The notes: generated by a model from the letters alone, not told the origin. Counted from the stretch's first letter, positions 34,819-47,451 are shown. The stretch is DNA of 64,000 nucleotides from Chondrosia reniformis (GCA_947172415.1 OX359189.1:1820501-1884500), one strand, 5' to 3'. Numbers and translations are program-made.

Positions 34819-37314
34819 ATGATGTATATCTTTTCACTATTTCCAGTCATTTTTATTAACTCTTTTAGCATTTGTAAGTTGTAAATAATTGCATGTAAAT
34901 TTAATATGTCCACGTGCAATATATATACCTACGTATATACTTTAAACAACATGATCTTGTATATATATATATAGTGCATGCAATTGGTTTCAGGTAGTTA
35001 TATACTACTATTCTCAATTAAAGTTGAAACCTTTGTAGAGATGAATGTCACTAAATTGACTTAATTGCTCTACATGATTTGCTTACAATAGCCATTGGCG
35101 AAGCTACTGTTACACTCACTGCTCCATCAAGTAGTCCTTGTTTTGGTCAAACCTACAAGTTAACATGTACACATCCTGTACTTGAAGGACTTACTAGTGC
35201 TGGATGGGAGAGAAATGGAAATGAATTCAATCCTCACTCTACTCCTAATCATGATGATGATGGTAATGCAACTACTACTATTCTGACTATCACTGTGACC
35301 AGAGAGAATAAAGTATACACTTATAGGTGTTTTACTTATAATGGTAATGTTGGTACATCTGATCCAAATAGAGTCATCAGTAATGAAGTTACTGTAGATC
35401 CACCTGGTGAGTCAATAAATATGTTGTTTTGATGAAGCTGTTAGGAATGTGAGCTCTCGGCCAAAAAATCCAATCAAATAGCCTCTATTGGATAAATGTT
35501 TTCAAAAGTTTGAAAGCTTTTATATATAACATCAATTACTGTATCAAGATTAATAAAGTCCTCCAACCTCTAATACCAAATAGTCAATAATATGTAACTA
35601 TATGTACATACGTGCATGCACAGTAGTCTTCAGAGACTTTTAGTGTAGTACGTACATAAAATGGATATCTTTACAGTAAAGATATCAATTTTATGTACGG
35701 ACTAATATCTTTGAGTGAGTTTAATAATGTTAGATCTGTGCTAAAATGAGACATACTGAATGTATTATTTTATTGCATGCAGTGGCTCGTAATGTAACCT
35801 TTCAGCCCAGTCCAATCACATGTAAAAAGTTGCAATTGGTTACTTTTATACATTCAAATGTTTGATATGTACTATATGTATACTTAGTATGTAATGTTAA
35901 ACAGGTTCAGAGAAATCTGTTTGTTTGTACAGAAAATGTTACTATTATCAATGTGAGCTATCTGAGCAGGAGCCAATCAAATCGTCTCTTTTGGAAAGTT
36001 AAAAATCCAGTATGTTTTCCAAACATCTCTTACAACATCATTCACTGTATGAAGTCTAATGGAGTACCAGGCATGTCATCATGTGTAAATAATGAGGTAT
36101 ATAACAGAGAGAACTTCACCATCCAACCTCTAATACCAAATAGTCAGTATCATGTGACTATACAAGCTGCGAGTGTACAGTATCCTTTAGAGACTCTCAG
36201 TGTAGTACATGAAATGGATATATTTACATTGAGTGAGTTAATAAACTGCATTAGTGCTAAAATGATTGTCATTAAGTTGAGAAACATTGACATAATGATA
36301 ATGTCTTACTGCATGCAGTGGCTCATAATGTAACCTTCCAGCCCAGTCCAGTCTGTTATGACAGACAAGTCCAACTCACCTGTCACCATCATGATATAAC
36401 TGATACTACATTAAGTGGACCCATCTTCAATCAGACCAGTCCTGTAGTGTGGATTAAGGATGGAGAGAGGATTGATCTACCTGATACATACCATATGGTT
36501 GTATCCCAGAGTAATACTGAAACAGTTGTGAGTGTGACAACAAGAAAGAGTGTCTTCCTCAATGGAGAGGCTAACTACTCTTGTGCTGTTGTGTATGCTG
36601 ATGGTAGTATGGAGGAGAGTGAACCTGTGACTGTGAGAGTTAGAGGTGAGTACATATTAATACCATTTATCAGTATCATCTGTAGCCTATTAGGTTTGTA
36701 TAATACCTTTTGTCCTAATATGTGTAATATTCCTTCAGAGTCTCCCCTTCCTCCAACCTCACTCACATCCATCCCTTCCGATACAAGTATCTCCCTGATG
36801 TGGTCCCACAGTGATGAGTGTTTTGAGAACTGTACCTTCATGTATGAGGTAACATGGCAACAGAGTGGAGATGGATCTAGTTTGAGGAATACAACCACTA
36901 CTGAAACATCCTACACTATTGAAGGTCTTACTCCTGGTACATCTTATGAGATTGGAGTTGGAGCTTATTGTCTAGAGATTGCAAGTATAAAGTTTAAAAG
37001 AAATGTAACAACAACATCTCTATCAGGCAAGATTTAAATTACTACCTATATATGAATCAGTTACGTACATATACGTACCTATATACACACTAGGGGTGGT
37101 CATAACTTTAGGCATAACCATATAATATTGTTAAAATTATAGTTTATTTATGTGTCTTTTTTGTATATAGCATTTTCAGTTAGTTTTTATAAATACTTTT
37201 ATATATATGTACGTATGTATACATTATGTAGGTACAGGTAACTCTGTTTGCAGTTCATGGATCATTATTTCTGGTGTAGGCATTTCACTTTTGTTGATCA
37301 GTTGGAGTGTATAA
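34819..37314 (+). CDS. receptor copy B (Ig-FN3-Ig-FN3, no cytoplasmic tail)
   Basis: Exons 34819-34873 (signal peptide MMYIFSLFPVIFINSFSI), 35092-35406 (Ig), 35933-36232 (FN3), 36319-36645 (Ig, ANYSCAVVYAD), 36739-37026 (FN3, VTWQQSGDGSS and GTSYEIGVGAYC) and 37238-37314. All junctions are phase 1 and the frame is open for 453 residues. The last exon encodes SSWIIISGVGISLLLISWSV and then a stop, so the protein ends inside or just after its hydrophobic segment. It is either tailless, GPI-anchored or secreted. Donor 5 is GC (TCAG/GCAAGA) rather than GT; reading past it gives KI and a stop, which would yield a soluble form. The A/C tail exon is absent downstream. A remnant FN3-Ig pair lies in the intron at 35565-35840. 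Confidence 0.75.
35565..35840 (+). pseudogene. remnant FN3 and Ig exons inside copy B intron
   Basis: Shortened copies of the FN3 exon end (CCAACCTCTAATACCAAATA ... TTGAGTGAGT) and the Ig exon start (GCATGCAGTGGCTCGTAATG) lie between the first Ig and FN3 exons. A similar remnant at 43755-43915 in D shows that an ancestor of B and D had an extra FN3-Ig pair. An inverted repeat, ACATAAAATGGATATCTTTA / TAAAGATATCAATTTTATGT, lies at 35650-35698. Confidence 0.6.
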
Positions 37315-37416
37315 GAACTTTATTCAGTAATAGGATGAATACATATATAACTAAGTTAACAGTAATTTTTAACACAACTTTATATACGTAGTACGCACTT
37401 TAACAAACATTTATTA

Positions 37417-37634
37417 TGGTGGACCCTTGCTTATCTCAAGTATCCAACCCCTTTGATTCCTTTTTTAATTTACCGTCCATCGTTTAGTATTGTGTACATG
37501 TTTGTGACAATAGTTAGCTGTGGCAATGTCTGGAAATGTATTAGTGACACTTTAGAGACGGAAGTACTCTTTTGCACTCATCTCAATGACATAGTCCAGT
37601 CCCATTGGGTCTGGATAAGCGAGGATCCATTGTA
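37417..37634. mobile_element. pogo/Tigger-like MITE
   Basis: Ends TGGACCCTTGCTTATCTCA and TCTGGATAAGCGAGGATCCA are the inverted GGACCCTCGCTTATC repeat typical of Tigger-type elements. No transposase. The right flank is TTGTA. Confidence 0.6.
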
Positions 37635-39545
37635 AATAATATTATGTGTATATACGTATTCATACCTTAGATGATTTATTGTATATATATAAACAACTAT
37701 CTAGATTGTGTTATTAGAATTTACTTTGGCGGTTGAGCAAACCTTAGCCATAATGGTATTTATAGCAAAATCGAACGCGCTGGAAATTTAACCGGGCCGT
37801 GAGCTAGTTTCAGCTCAGTTAGGACGAAATTGATGATGAAATGCGACTGAAAAGTATACCAATTGTTGTATTATTCAAACTTTACAGCGACCGCGATGCA
37901 TAGTTCAACTTTGTGGAAATTGTGAGCAAGAAGATTCTATGTCAACGTGTCATGCATGACACTGTCTTAAGCTTGTTATTTGGTCAAATACATCTGATTC
38001 TCTATCTCTACTTTCCTCGAGAAAGTGATCATGACACATACATGTGTCTCCATTTTAGAGAATATTCCTGTCATCAGGAGAGGAGGTGGAGTCAGATGCA
38101 TTTAATTTCCTAGCTGCATACGCACTGTACGTACTATACCCCAAGCGACCCCAAGAAAGTGATCATGACAGATTTGTTACAGAAATTTTAGATCTCATTT
38201 ATGTGTACTCACTTTAAGGTGTAAGTATATATAAGGTAATTACATGTTATATAACAGTTTATCCTGTATATATACAACTGGATGAGAAATTAATGAAGGA
38301 CTGGAGTTATTTCTATAGCTAATATGTATGAACGTATATTCCAGCAACTGGGTTAGGAATTACACAAGTATATACAACCCCTTAACATATGCATGGACTT
38401 AAAAGAAATTAGCTTCTATACTGTATATCAATATATATTCAGCATCAATCTGTACAATTAATGGAAGTAATATTTAAGTATTGTAGGAAATCGTTTTTAA
38501 CTTGAACAATATGTTGCTTCTATAATGTTACATTTTATAGCATTTGATTTTTGAGTTCAACTATTGATAGGTTCTATTCTTTATTTGTACAGACAACTTG
38601 TGCTGGAATGAAGTAAGTGTCCTTGAGGTTGATCAGAAGAACTAAAGACTAAAAACTTCTTCTATGAGTGTGTGTCACCTTTCATGAGGAAATAATTAGT
38701 ATTAGATGTATGTGATGCACTTTTTCTTATGTACATATGCAAAATATATGTCTACTTGAGCATGATTAATTAGTGCTCATGAAGTTACACTTCTAACGTT
38801 ATAAATGAGTATAATAATATTTAATTATGTAACTGTACATGTGTCGTGGATTAGTTTATTTTCTTCTCTTCTGAAATGCTTGGATATTATTGAGTCTGTG
38901 TTTTTGCCACAGGCATGCACTGGCATTTGCATATCTGGCACTTGTGCAATTATACATGTTGCAATGGTCTAAAGCTAGTGTCTGGGATTCTATATAGATG
39001 TATGTAATTTAGGAGGGTGCTTAAGTATTAGGCTGAATGGGATTTCAACCAGGACTATGGAAATGTGTACTCAGTAAGGAGGCATTTTGGAGATGGTTGT
39101 TTATGGGAGGTGGCCACTAAGGTTCCATTAGTACAACTAAGGCAAGATGCATACTTATGTCAATGGTATTCATATGTTTCCTGTAGACATATTCATTACG
39201 TACGCCCACATTTAGGCAGGGCTAAACTGGCAGCGCCAATATTATAACAACAAATCTGCACTAATTGATGTACATAACGACTTCTATATAAGAATCATAA
39301 TAGAAGATCATTAACAATATATAGAGTGAATGCACAATTGTGTGTGTGACTTATTATATACGTATACATGACAAGAATACAAGCAGGGGCCTCAAGATAA
39401 CCCATGTAAGAGTACTGTTATGGAGCATTTACTGTGGATTATCTCAAGAATCTGGAGTATTTCAGAATACATTAGATAAATTCCTTTCCTCAACTAGTAG
39501 GTTAACTATATTTTTTGTCTTAGACAAAGAATTTATTAAGGTCAT

Positions 39546-39690
39546 TTGTATAGTATAAGTATGCACTGTATGCTTGCATTTTAATCTTGTCTGATCTTGT
39601 CATGTGAACACTAATAATGCATCCATGTGATAATCAAACCACAACAGTTTAATCAGACAACTTTTGAGGAGGAAACACTAAAGAAGGAAT
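39546..39690. repeat. left edge of duplicated receptor block, copy 2
   Basis: Near-identical to 29632-29790. It joins directly to sequence matching about 31042 on, so the signal peptide and first Ig exons of copy C were lost by a deletion here. Confidence 0.7.
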
Positions 39691-39825
39691 CAAGCAATGA
39701 CAACCCTTGCACATGTAATAAGTTGCAATTGGTTGCTTAGATAATTTGCATTCAAATGTTTGATACGTATGTATGCACTATACTTAGTGTTAAACATGTT
39801 AAGAGAAATCTGTTTGTTTGTACAG

Positions 39826-41382
39826 AAACTGTTGTTATTACTATTGTGAGCTATCTGAACAGGAGCCAATCAAATTGTCTCTTTTGGAAAGTTAAAGATT
39901 CAGAATGTTTTCCAAACATCTCTTACAACATCACTCACTGTATGAAATCTTATGGAGTAGCAGACATGTCACCATGTGTAAATAATATAGTATATAACAG
40001 AGAGAATTCACCATCCAACCTCTTATACCAAATAGTCTGTATCATGTGAACATACAAGCTATGAGTGTACAGTATCCTTTAGAGACTTTCAGTGTAATGG
40101 ATATCTTTACTTTGAAAGAGTTCATAAAATATGCATGTAATGTTAATGTTTTATTGTATGCAGTGGCTCATAATGTAACCTCACAGCCCAGTCAAGTCTT
40201 TTATGACAGACAAGTCCAACTCACCTGTCACCATCATGATATAACTGATACTATATCCAGAGGACCTATACTTCAATCAGACCAGTCCTGTAGTGTGGAT
40301 GAAGGATGGAGAGAGGATTGATCTACCTGATACATACCATAATTTTCCAGAATAATACTGAGACAGTTGTGAGTGTGACAACAAGAAAGACAATGGAGAG
40401 GGTAACTACTCTTGTGCTGTTGTGTATGCTGATGGTAGTATGGAGGAGAGTGAACCTGTGACTGTGAGAGTTAGAGGTGAATAAATCCTTGAATACTTCT
40501 GTTATATATATGTAGTTTGTGTTAATATAACTATAGCTGGTACTCCTTCAGAGTCTCCCCTTCCTCCGATCTCACTCACATCCATCCCTTCTGACACAAG
40601 TATCTCCCTGATGTGGTCCCACAGTGATGAGTGTTTTGAGATCTATATCTTCATGTATGAAGTAACATGGCAACAGAGTGGAGATGGATCTAGTTTGAGG
40701 AATACAACCACTACTGAAACATCCTACACTATTGAAGGTCTTACTCCTGATATATCTTATGAGATTGGAGTTGGAGCTTATTGTAAGGAGAATCCAAATA
40801 TAGGAAGTGAAGTGATCATGGTTTCAACAACTCTGTCAGGTAAGATTTAAACTACACTGTATATATATACACTTACAGTAGGAGTGACTTTAGTCATATA
40901 GTTAAATGTATTAAGTTATACGTAGGAAATTCTGTAAATATAAGTGTCTTTCTTTTAGTTAAGCATCTACAGTTAGATTTTTATTTGTATCTTTATATGT
41001 ACATACGTATATAAGTACATCTATACAGGTAACTCTGTTTGCAGTTCATGGATCATTATATCTGGTGTATCCATTTCACTTTTGTTGATCATTTTGAGTA
41101 TATTAATAGGTACTGTACATGTATAGCAGCTGCTTATGTGTATAGAAGAAATTACAAGATTCCTTCACAAAGGTCAAAAGGTTAGCAGTACTGTATTTAA
41201 TCACATTACTCCATGTGCAATATAAATTGATGTTTTTAGATTTTGGTTTCACTATTTATGATATAGATTCATTGCATCCTCATATTGAAGGTATAAGTGA
41301 TGAAGAAATGGAAAAGAATCCTGCTTATATACCTATTGAGATGAATCAGATTGAAGATAAACCAACTTATGTTAACTTGTGA
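39826..41382 (+). pseudogene. receptor copy C (FN3-Ig-FN3-TM-tail), broken
   Basis: No signal peptide or first Ig exon. FN3 from 39826 has a one-base loss (GAGAATTCACC where B has GAGAACTTCACC). The Ig exon (40164-40475) has further indels and a missing stretch near 40390. The second FN3 (40552-40839) is intact, as is the last tail exon (41267-41382: NPAYIPIEM ... PTYVNL). The membrane exon from 41029 runs into a stop, GTVHV. It shares AYCKENPNIGSEVIMVSTT with copy A, so C is the duplicate of A. Confidence 0.75.
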
Positions 41383-41755
41383 ATGCATTAATTAATTACG
41401 AATATATGTAAGTATACACCTTGTATAATTACAGTAGATAAGTCAGTAACTTTCGTATCAGTATATACGTGTTAAATGGTGACTCTACGTATTTTATATT
41501 ATATACTAATGAGAATATAGTTCTATAAACCTTTCTATAAACCTTTGTATAAAGTATGAAGGACAGAAGCTATAATTGCTGACACTATAGCTGTAACTTG
41601 TTTTGGCTTGATTTTGTTATTGCCTATTATATATATACTTTTACAAGGAAGTAGTGATTTTGATATTCTGCAAGTGAAGTTGTTGTAGTTATAACACTAT
41701 AGCTAGTCATTGCTAATTGAGTAGTTATAGTCGTCGACAAGGTTTAGAATAGAAC

Positions 41756-41780
41756 GTTTCAACACATAGGTCTTCATCAG
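41756..41780 (-). other. hammerhead-core-like motif, reverse copy
   Basis: The minus strand reads CTGATGAAGACCTATGTGTT then GAAAC. Both conserved boxes are kept but stem II pairing is damaged compared with 15374-15398. Confidence 0.3.
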
Positions 41781-42007
41781 CAATGTATGCTGTTGCTCAA
41801 TAAACTTCGTATCTTGCAACTAATAGGCCCTATCACTTCATCACTAATAGAGTACATGAACCACAATCTCAGGAAGCCATCTCCACCGACCCCAATTACA
41901 ATACATCCATCTCTTCTGTTACAATATATATTGGAGTTTGGAGTACGTATATTGTAAAGAGGATTTTTAGAGGATGAAGTTGTCAGGTACTATGATGTAT
42001 ATGCCAA

Positions 42008-42175
42008 TGATTCACAGAAGATCAAGATAAAGAAAAGGACAAAGACTCCCAGGATCACTGATGAAGAGTCGGATTTCCAGAAACGGCTGTCTGGCCCAGT
42101 GGAGCAAAAGAAGAAAAGGAGACTCCTGTATCTTCATCCAAAGCTCTCTTAAGGTTTAGTTCCTTATAGGCTTTT
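42008..42175. repeat. dispersed repeat, copy 2 (reverse)
   Basis: Reverse complement of 606-792 with moderate divergence: TTCACAGAAGATCAAGATAA, CAGAAACGGCTGTCTGGCCC and CTCTTAAGGTTTAGTTCC. Confidence 0.6.
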
Positions 42176-43275
42176 TAATTAGGCATAGTAGAAACTTTGT
42201 ACATTCATTTGTATTACAGTATTCATTTATATATAATGGTATGCATAGGTACGTGTGGATTGTAATATGGATATGTGATAGGAGTTTCCCAATGGCTGAA
42301 TGTTATGTCCACTCACTGTTTGTGTACACTAATATTAAATTTGGGACTCTTGCTTGGCTTGGACAGTCTATATATTGTCAAATGAGAAAAATTATTAGAT
42401 TAATAATTGAGAATGGTTATTATTACCTCAGGAAGACATTCTCCCATTTGTCATGACTATAATGACCAGTACCAGTACTAGTGCTACTGTGAGGTAATAT
42501 GGAAAGTGGATAGTGTCTGTCATTTTACTTTTTCTCAAAACACTTGTGTTTGTAAATTTACAGGAACTGTGATTGCATTGTGTGTTCAGTTATTTTGCCT
42601 TGTAAGCGGAAATACTCTCCTTCGCCAAGAAGTGTTAGAAAGACGATCCTGAGGTATGTAATAGTTTATATAACTACAAATACACAAAATAGTAACACCT
42701 ATTTTTTCTTTATATATATATATATAGCTACTATGTTACAGACCAATTTGTAACTTGTGTACAAGGGAACGGTTTGTGCTGAATTAAGGCATGCCCAAAA
42801 TTGTAATAACAAATTGATATAGTTTATTGCTTAGTCAGAAATCCATAAGTCTTGTAGTGTACTAACGTAGTCATACATAGAAAATTTAAACACTTTTTCT
42901 TAACTACAGTGTACTTAACTGTGCATACGTAGAAATGCTATTTTGACAGACGCCATTTTGTTTTTCATTATATTAGCTCACGAAATTATTAATAGTATTA
43001 CTATTACTATCTATTACTATACTTGAGTGTCCAGGTTTAAAAATTAATGTTACATTAAATTTCTATTAAGTTCAAGTACATAGAGGATCTCTGACAAAGG
43101 CTTAGCCTAAGTATTATATATACAGTTAAATACTTAATATACATACGTATGTATGTACTTATATTTTGGTCTACAAAACATGGCTTTATGGGTAAGCATT
43201 GGAAGCAATTAATTTTACATTATTGTATGTATCAAAAGGACTTTCTACATTGTCTCCAAATTTTGCAGGTAAAAT

Positions 43276-45935
43276 ATGTTGACTTTCATTACAGTTGTTA
43301 TCACCCTACTTAGCATGGAGGCCATTTTGAAGATAAAGAGTATGTGATTTAGTGTATAATTGTACGTTCTATTTTAATATACAGGACAATATTATTAATT
43401 TTGAATGTTTAGCTGATGCTGCTGTTACACTCACTGCTCCATCAGGTCATCCTTGTTTTGGTCAAACCTACAAGTTAACATGTACACATGTACTTGAACA
43501 ACAGACACATGTTGGATGGGAGAGAAATAAAACTGGATTTATTCCTCAGTCTACTCCTAATCATGATGATGATGGTAATGCAACTACTACTACTCTGACT
43601 ATCACTGTGACCAGAGAAGAATTTGAGAATAAAGTCTACACTTACAGATGTTTTATTTATGATGGTAATCTTGGTTTCAATGATCCAAATAGAGTCATCA
43701 GTAATGAAGTAACTGTAGATCCACCTGGTGAGTCAATAAATATGTTGCTTTGATGTATTCAGTATCATGTGACTATACGTGCACAGAGACTTTCAGTGTA
43801 GCACGTACTTACATTGAGTGAGTATACAGTATATATATATGTTAGATTAGTGCTAATATGAGACTGAATGTATTACTTTATTGCATGCTCATAATGTAAC
43901 CTTCCAGCCTTTAGTGTATACATTTCCATTACTTTACAGTTATATGAATATGCATACAGTATTAATGGTGGTTGAATACTAAAGCAATGTCTGTTGTATT
44001 GCAACCCTCTAAGGGAGTACCATGTTTATTATACTGTAGGAATACCTATCACTTCCCTTTCACCTGCTGGTCCAGTCTGTTATGACAGACAAGTCCAACT
44101 CACCTGTCACCATCACGATATAACTGACACTACATCAAGTGGACCCACCTTCAATCAGACCAGTCCTGTAGTGTGGATGAAGGATGGCAAGAGGATTGAT
44201 CTACCTGATACATACCATATGGTTGTATCCCAGAGTAATACTGAGACAGTTGTGAATGTGACAACAAGAAAGAGTGTCTTCCTCAATGGAGAGGCTAACT
44301 ACTCTTGTGCTGTTGTGTATGCTGATGGTTGTATGGAGAAGAGTGAACCTGTGACTGTGAGAGTTCAAGGTTAGTGTGTCACTATACATGTATATCATCT
44401 GACATAACATGCATTAATACATTAACATGTACTAATACTCTGTTATAGCTGGTATTCCTTCAGAGTCTCCCCTTCCTCCAACCTCACTCACATCCAACAC
44501 TTCCGATACAAGTATCTCCCTGATGTGGTCCCACAGTGATGAGTGTTTTGAGAGCTGTACCTTCATGTATGAGGTAACATGGCAACAGAGTGGAGATGGA
44601 TCTAGTTTGAGGAATACAACCGCTACTGAAACATCCTACACTATTGAAGGTCTTACTCCTGGTACATCTTATGAGATTGGAGTTGGAGCTTATTGTACAG
44701 AGACTGCAAGTATTAAGTTTAACAGAAATGTAACAACAGCAAGAACAAGAACTACATTCAGTAATGCGATTAATGTAGTGTTCAAAATTTAAGTTAATAC
44801 ATGTATACGTACATAATCAAATTAACAGTATGCACATGCACATTATATGACCTTTTATAGTACGTATTCCATCAGATTTTATGACACTATAGCAACAGTG
44901 ATCATTTGTTATAAAATTATAGCGAAAGTTTCAGTCTCTTTGTATATACATATATAATGTACATACTAAAATGGATACATCACAGTGCCTCATGCTCAAC
45001 TTATTCATAATTCCTTTTAATAGCTTCACTGAATGTGCTAAAAATGTTTTTTTTCTGATAATTAATGGTTGTTTCTCATTTATTATTTAGTTTCAACTGG
45101 TCCACCCTGTCCTGTTTGGTGGTGTGTCTGGCTACCAATACTAATATTAATAGTAATGGTTCTGATTATCGTAATGGTTGTGGTTGTGTTATACTACAAG
45201 TGTAAGGTGAACAAGATGAAAGACAATCTAGCACTGGAAAGTATTAATGTCTTTTTCTTTATCTTGATCTTCTGTGAATCCTATAATATTTTTTAGATCC
45301 CATTTTGCCAACATTAGGTCAGTTTGTCCGTACGTATGTTAAGCATTTTCTTTATTTTGTTAGTCTCAGATTAGATCTCCAGTGAACTGTGAGGAAGTCA
45401 TCGAAACTCATAACACAGACTCACAAGATAATCAGGGTTCTTCAACTCAGAATACCAATGTACGTACATACACATGATATATTTACAAGCTATTTACTTG
45501 GTATACCATAAATAAGAAAATGAATACTGGTTTAAAATAACATTTTTGCTATTTTAGAAGCAAACGTTTGTTCAAAAATAGTTGATGACATCATGTGGTG
45601 CAGTTTTATGGATATTTATTTCAGTTTAATCACACAATTCACAATTATCAGACTTTGAAATTTTCCTGTTTTGCGGTATAACATCAAGATATGTAATTCT
45701 CCATAGGGACGTACATGTAAAGTGATTTGTTGTGATCATTTAATTAGTAATATCCTTAGCTGAACATCACCCAAGTCAATACATATAATAATTTTAAATT
45801 AAGGTCAAAATTATCTACAGCCTTGTGTTCAATCATTAGCCACAACAGCCCCCTTCCTATTTTACTGAAAGTACTAAGGAGATACATGCACATTTATCTG
45901 TTCCAGATGTTATAGAGGTATATATATGTATATAA
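43276..45935 (+). CDS. receptor copy D (Ig-Ig-FN3, distinct TM and tail)
   Basis: Exons 43276-43339 (hydrophobic start MLTFITVVITLLSMEA), 43413-43727 (Ig), 44040-44369 (Ig), 44464-44760 (FN3), 45091-45240 (membrane), 45383-45459 and 45840-45935, all in phase, 442 residues. The first FN3 of A-C is reduced to a remnant (43755-43915). FN3 shares ASIKFNRNVTT with B, so D is B's duplicate. The membrane exon is unlike A-C: PPCPVWWCVWLPILILIVMV ... VVVLYYKCKVNKMK. The tail is Gln/Pro/Thr-rich with one PPSYFTES tyrosine and no YxxL pair. The last two exons are inferred from splice sites and open frame only, so the tail is less certain than the ectodomain. A fragment of the dispersed repeat lies at 45242-45285. 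Confidence 0.75.
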
Positions 45936-45974
45936 ATACATTGTATGCAAAAACGATTATTGACGTATAAATTA

Positions 45975-45984
45975 AGTGTTACAA

Positions 45985-46020
<36 letters not shown>

Positions 46021-46309
46021 CACTTCGTAACAATGCATATAAGAAAAAAAAAATTAGTTTTTATGTATAGTCAATAAAAGCCATGCAAGCATAGTTACAA
46101 TAGTTAGATTGAAGGCAGGACACATGACCTGCAGTCATTATTGGCAAGTGTAAATGAGTCAAATCTGATGGGTCTCCCTTGACGAGATCTGTATCCTCTG
46201 ATTGCATTGATCGAGGATTTGAGGAGGGCAAAGTTGATCTTGATGCGAATCCATGAAATCACCTGACCATATGGTTCGCCTCGCTTCGCTGAGATCAGTG
46301 TTACAATAG
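45975..46309 (-). mobile_element. 5'-truncated LINE insertion with target-site duplication
   Basis: A 25-base T run (45988-46012, the poly-A tail on the minus strand) begins the insert, and both ends carry the same 13 bp, AGTGTTACAATAG (45975-45987 and 46297-46309). That is the mark of target-primed reverse transcription. The minus strand holds the last 54 codons of an ORF (ISAKRGEPYGQVISWIRIKI ... SCVLPSI, stop). The exact LINE family is not recognised. Confidence 0.75.
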
Positions 46310-46329
46310 TTGCGTATGAACTCGTATTA

Positions 46330-46709
46330 TACCGTAGTTCGGGAAATTTTCGTGTTCGGAAATTTTCGTGGAAAAAATTTTCGTGTTAAAATATTTTCGT
46401 GGTCTGGGGGCTACCATGAAAATTTATACACGTTACGTAATTACGTTGAGAAATAGAGGATTACGAAAGGGATCTCTGTGTTCGCGGCTTTCACGAAAGT
46501 GAGCCCTTTGGGTCCGGTAAACCGTCCTTGCACTGCAGGTATCGCAGTAGAGCCATTTTGGCCGCGCTCAGCTGTGTTGCGTTTACATATATACGTAGAT
46601 TGTACAACGTGTTATTATTCGTTGTTAAAATATTTCGTGTTAAAATATTTTCGTGGTTTGAGCCAACCACGAAAATATTTTAACAACGAAAATTTCCCGA
46701 ACTACGGTA
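46330..46709. mobile_element. 380-bp MITE, copy 2
   Basis: Same element as 29251-29631, nearly identical throughout, including both terminal inverted repeats. It lies 20 bp from the LINE insertion. Confidence 0.85.
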
Positions 46710-46765
46710 TCACTGATTATTGTGAATCTAAGGGAGGCTAATACATATTTAACATGAAAGGATTA

Positions 46766-46882
46766 AATTGAGCATCATTGTAACAGCTGCAGCTCAGCAA
46801 TATGGCATTCAATTCCCATGGCCAGTGATTGTTAATAATTGTTTTCCCTCTTCACTAAATTGCATGTGGCTTGATTGTCACA
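46766..46882 (+). mobile_element. tRNA-derived SINE, copy 3
   Basis: GCAGCTCAGCAATATGG (box A-like), CATTCAATTCCC (box B-like), TTTTCCCTCTTCA and GTGGCTTGATTGTCA line up with copies 1 and 2 in order. It is the most diverged of the three. The following stretch to 47450 is gene-free and includes an AAT/ATT microsatellite near 47400-47436. Confidence 0.5.
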
Positions 46883-47451
46883 TGCAATATATGTTGACTG
46901 TCTTCATTGGCTTTAATCTACTAAGTCTTCATTCATATACATATATAGGTGCAGGGATACTATAAGGACATGCTGCATATACTATAGGAGACTTCCTACA
47001 TAAGTACGAATATCAGATCAAGATATCACATAAATTTATAGAAACACAATTGTTATGTATATTTATTAATGTCATGATGTGAAATATATGAAAAGTGTAT
47101 ATAATCTGCATAATATACAGAAAATCACAACATGCGTGTAGTTATGACTTTATACTACATACGTATATAACTCCGAAATGTGTAATGGTCAATGCGTATA
47201 TACACTTCATATAGCATGCATGCAGAAGAAATGTGTAAGATCGATATTATATTATCTAAAACCTAAAGAGAATATATAGCCTCAGTACATTTGCAATTGG
47301 TTATTAAACACATCATTAATTTAAAATGTTATGCATGTTATATACACATTTATATATTTGGGATACACTCAATTTATTGCAATCGATTATAAACAATAAA
47401 ATATTAATAATAATAATAATTATTATTATTATTAGAGTATATATAGTACCT

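Larger units (their letters stand above)
37315..39825. other. spacer between copies B and C
   Basis: No exon recognised. It contains a pogo-like MITE at 37417-37634 and the duplicated block edge at 39546-39690. A stretch around 38960-39245 reads like a decayed mobile element (several short open pieces with stops), with no family assigned. Confidence 0.5.
41383..43275. other. spacer between copies C and D
   Basis: 41850-43215 is a shortened duplicate of 33150-34680. It also contains the reverse copy of the dispersed repeat (42008-42175) and a hammerhead-core-like motif in reverse (41756-41780). No complete gene is seen. Confidence 0.55.
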
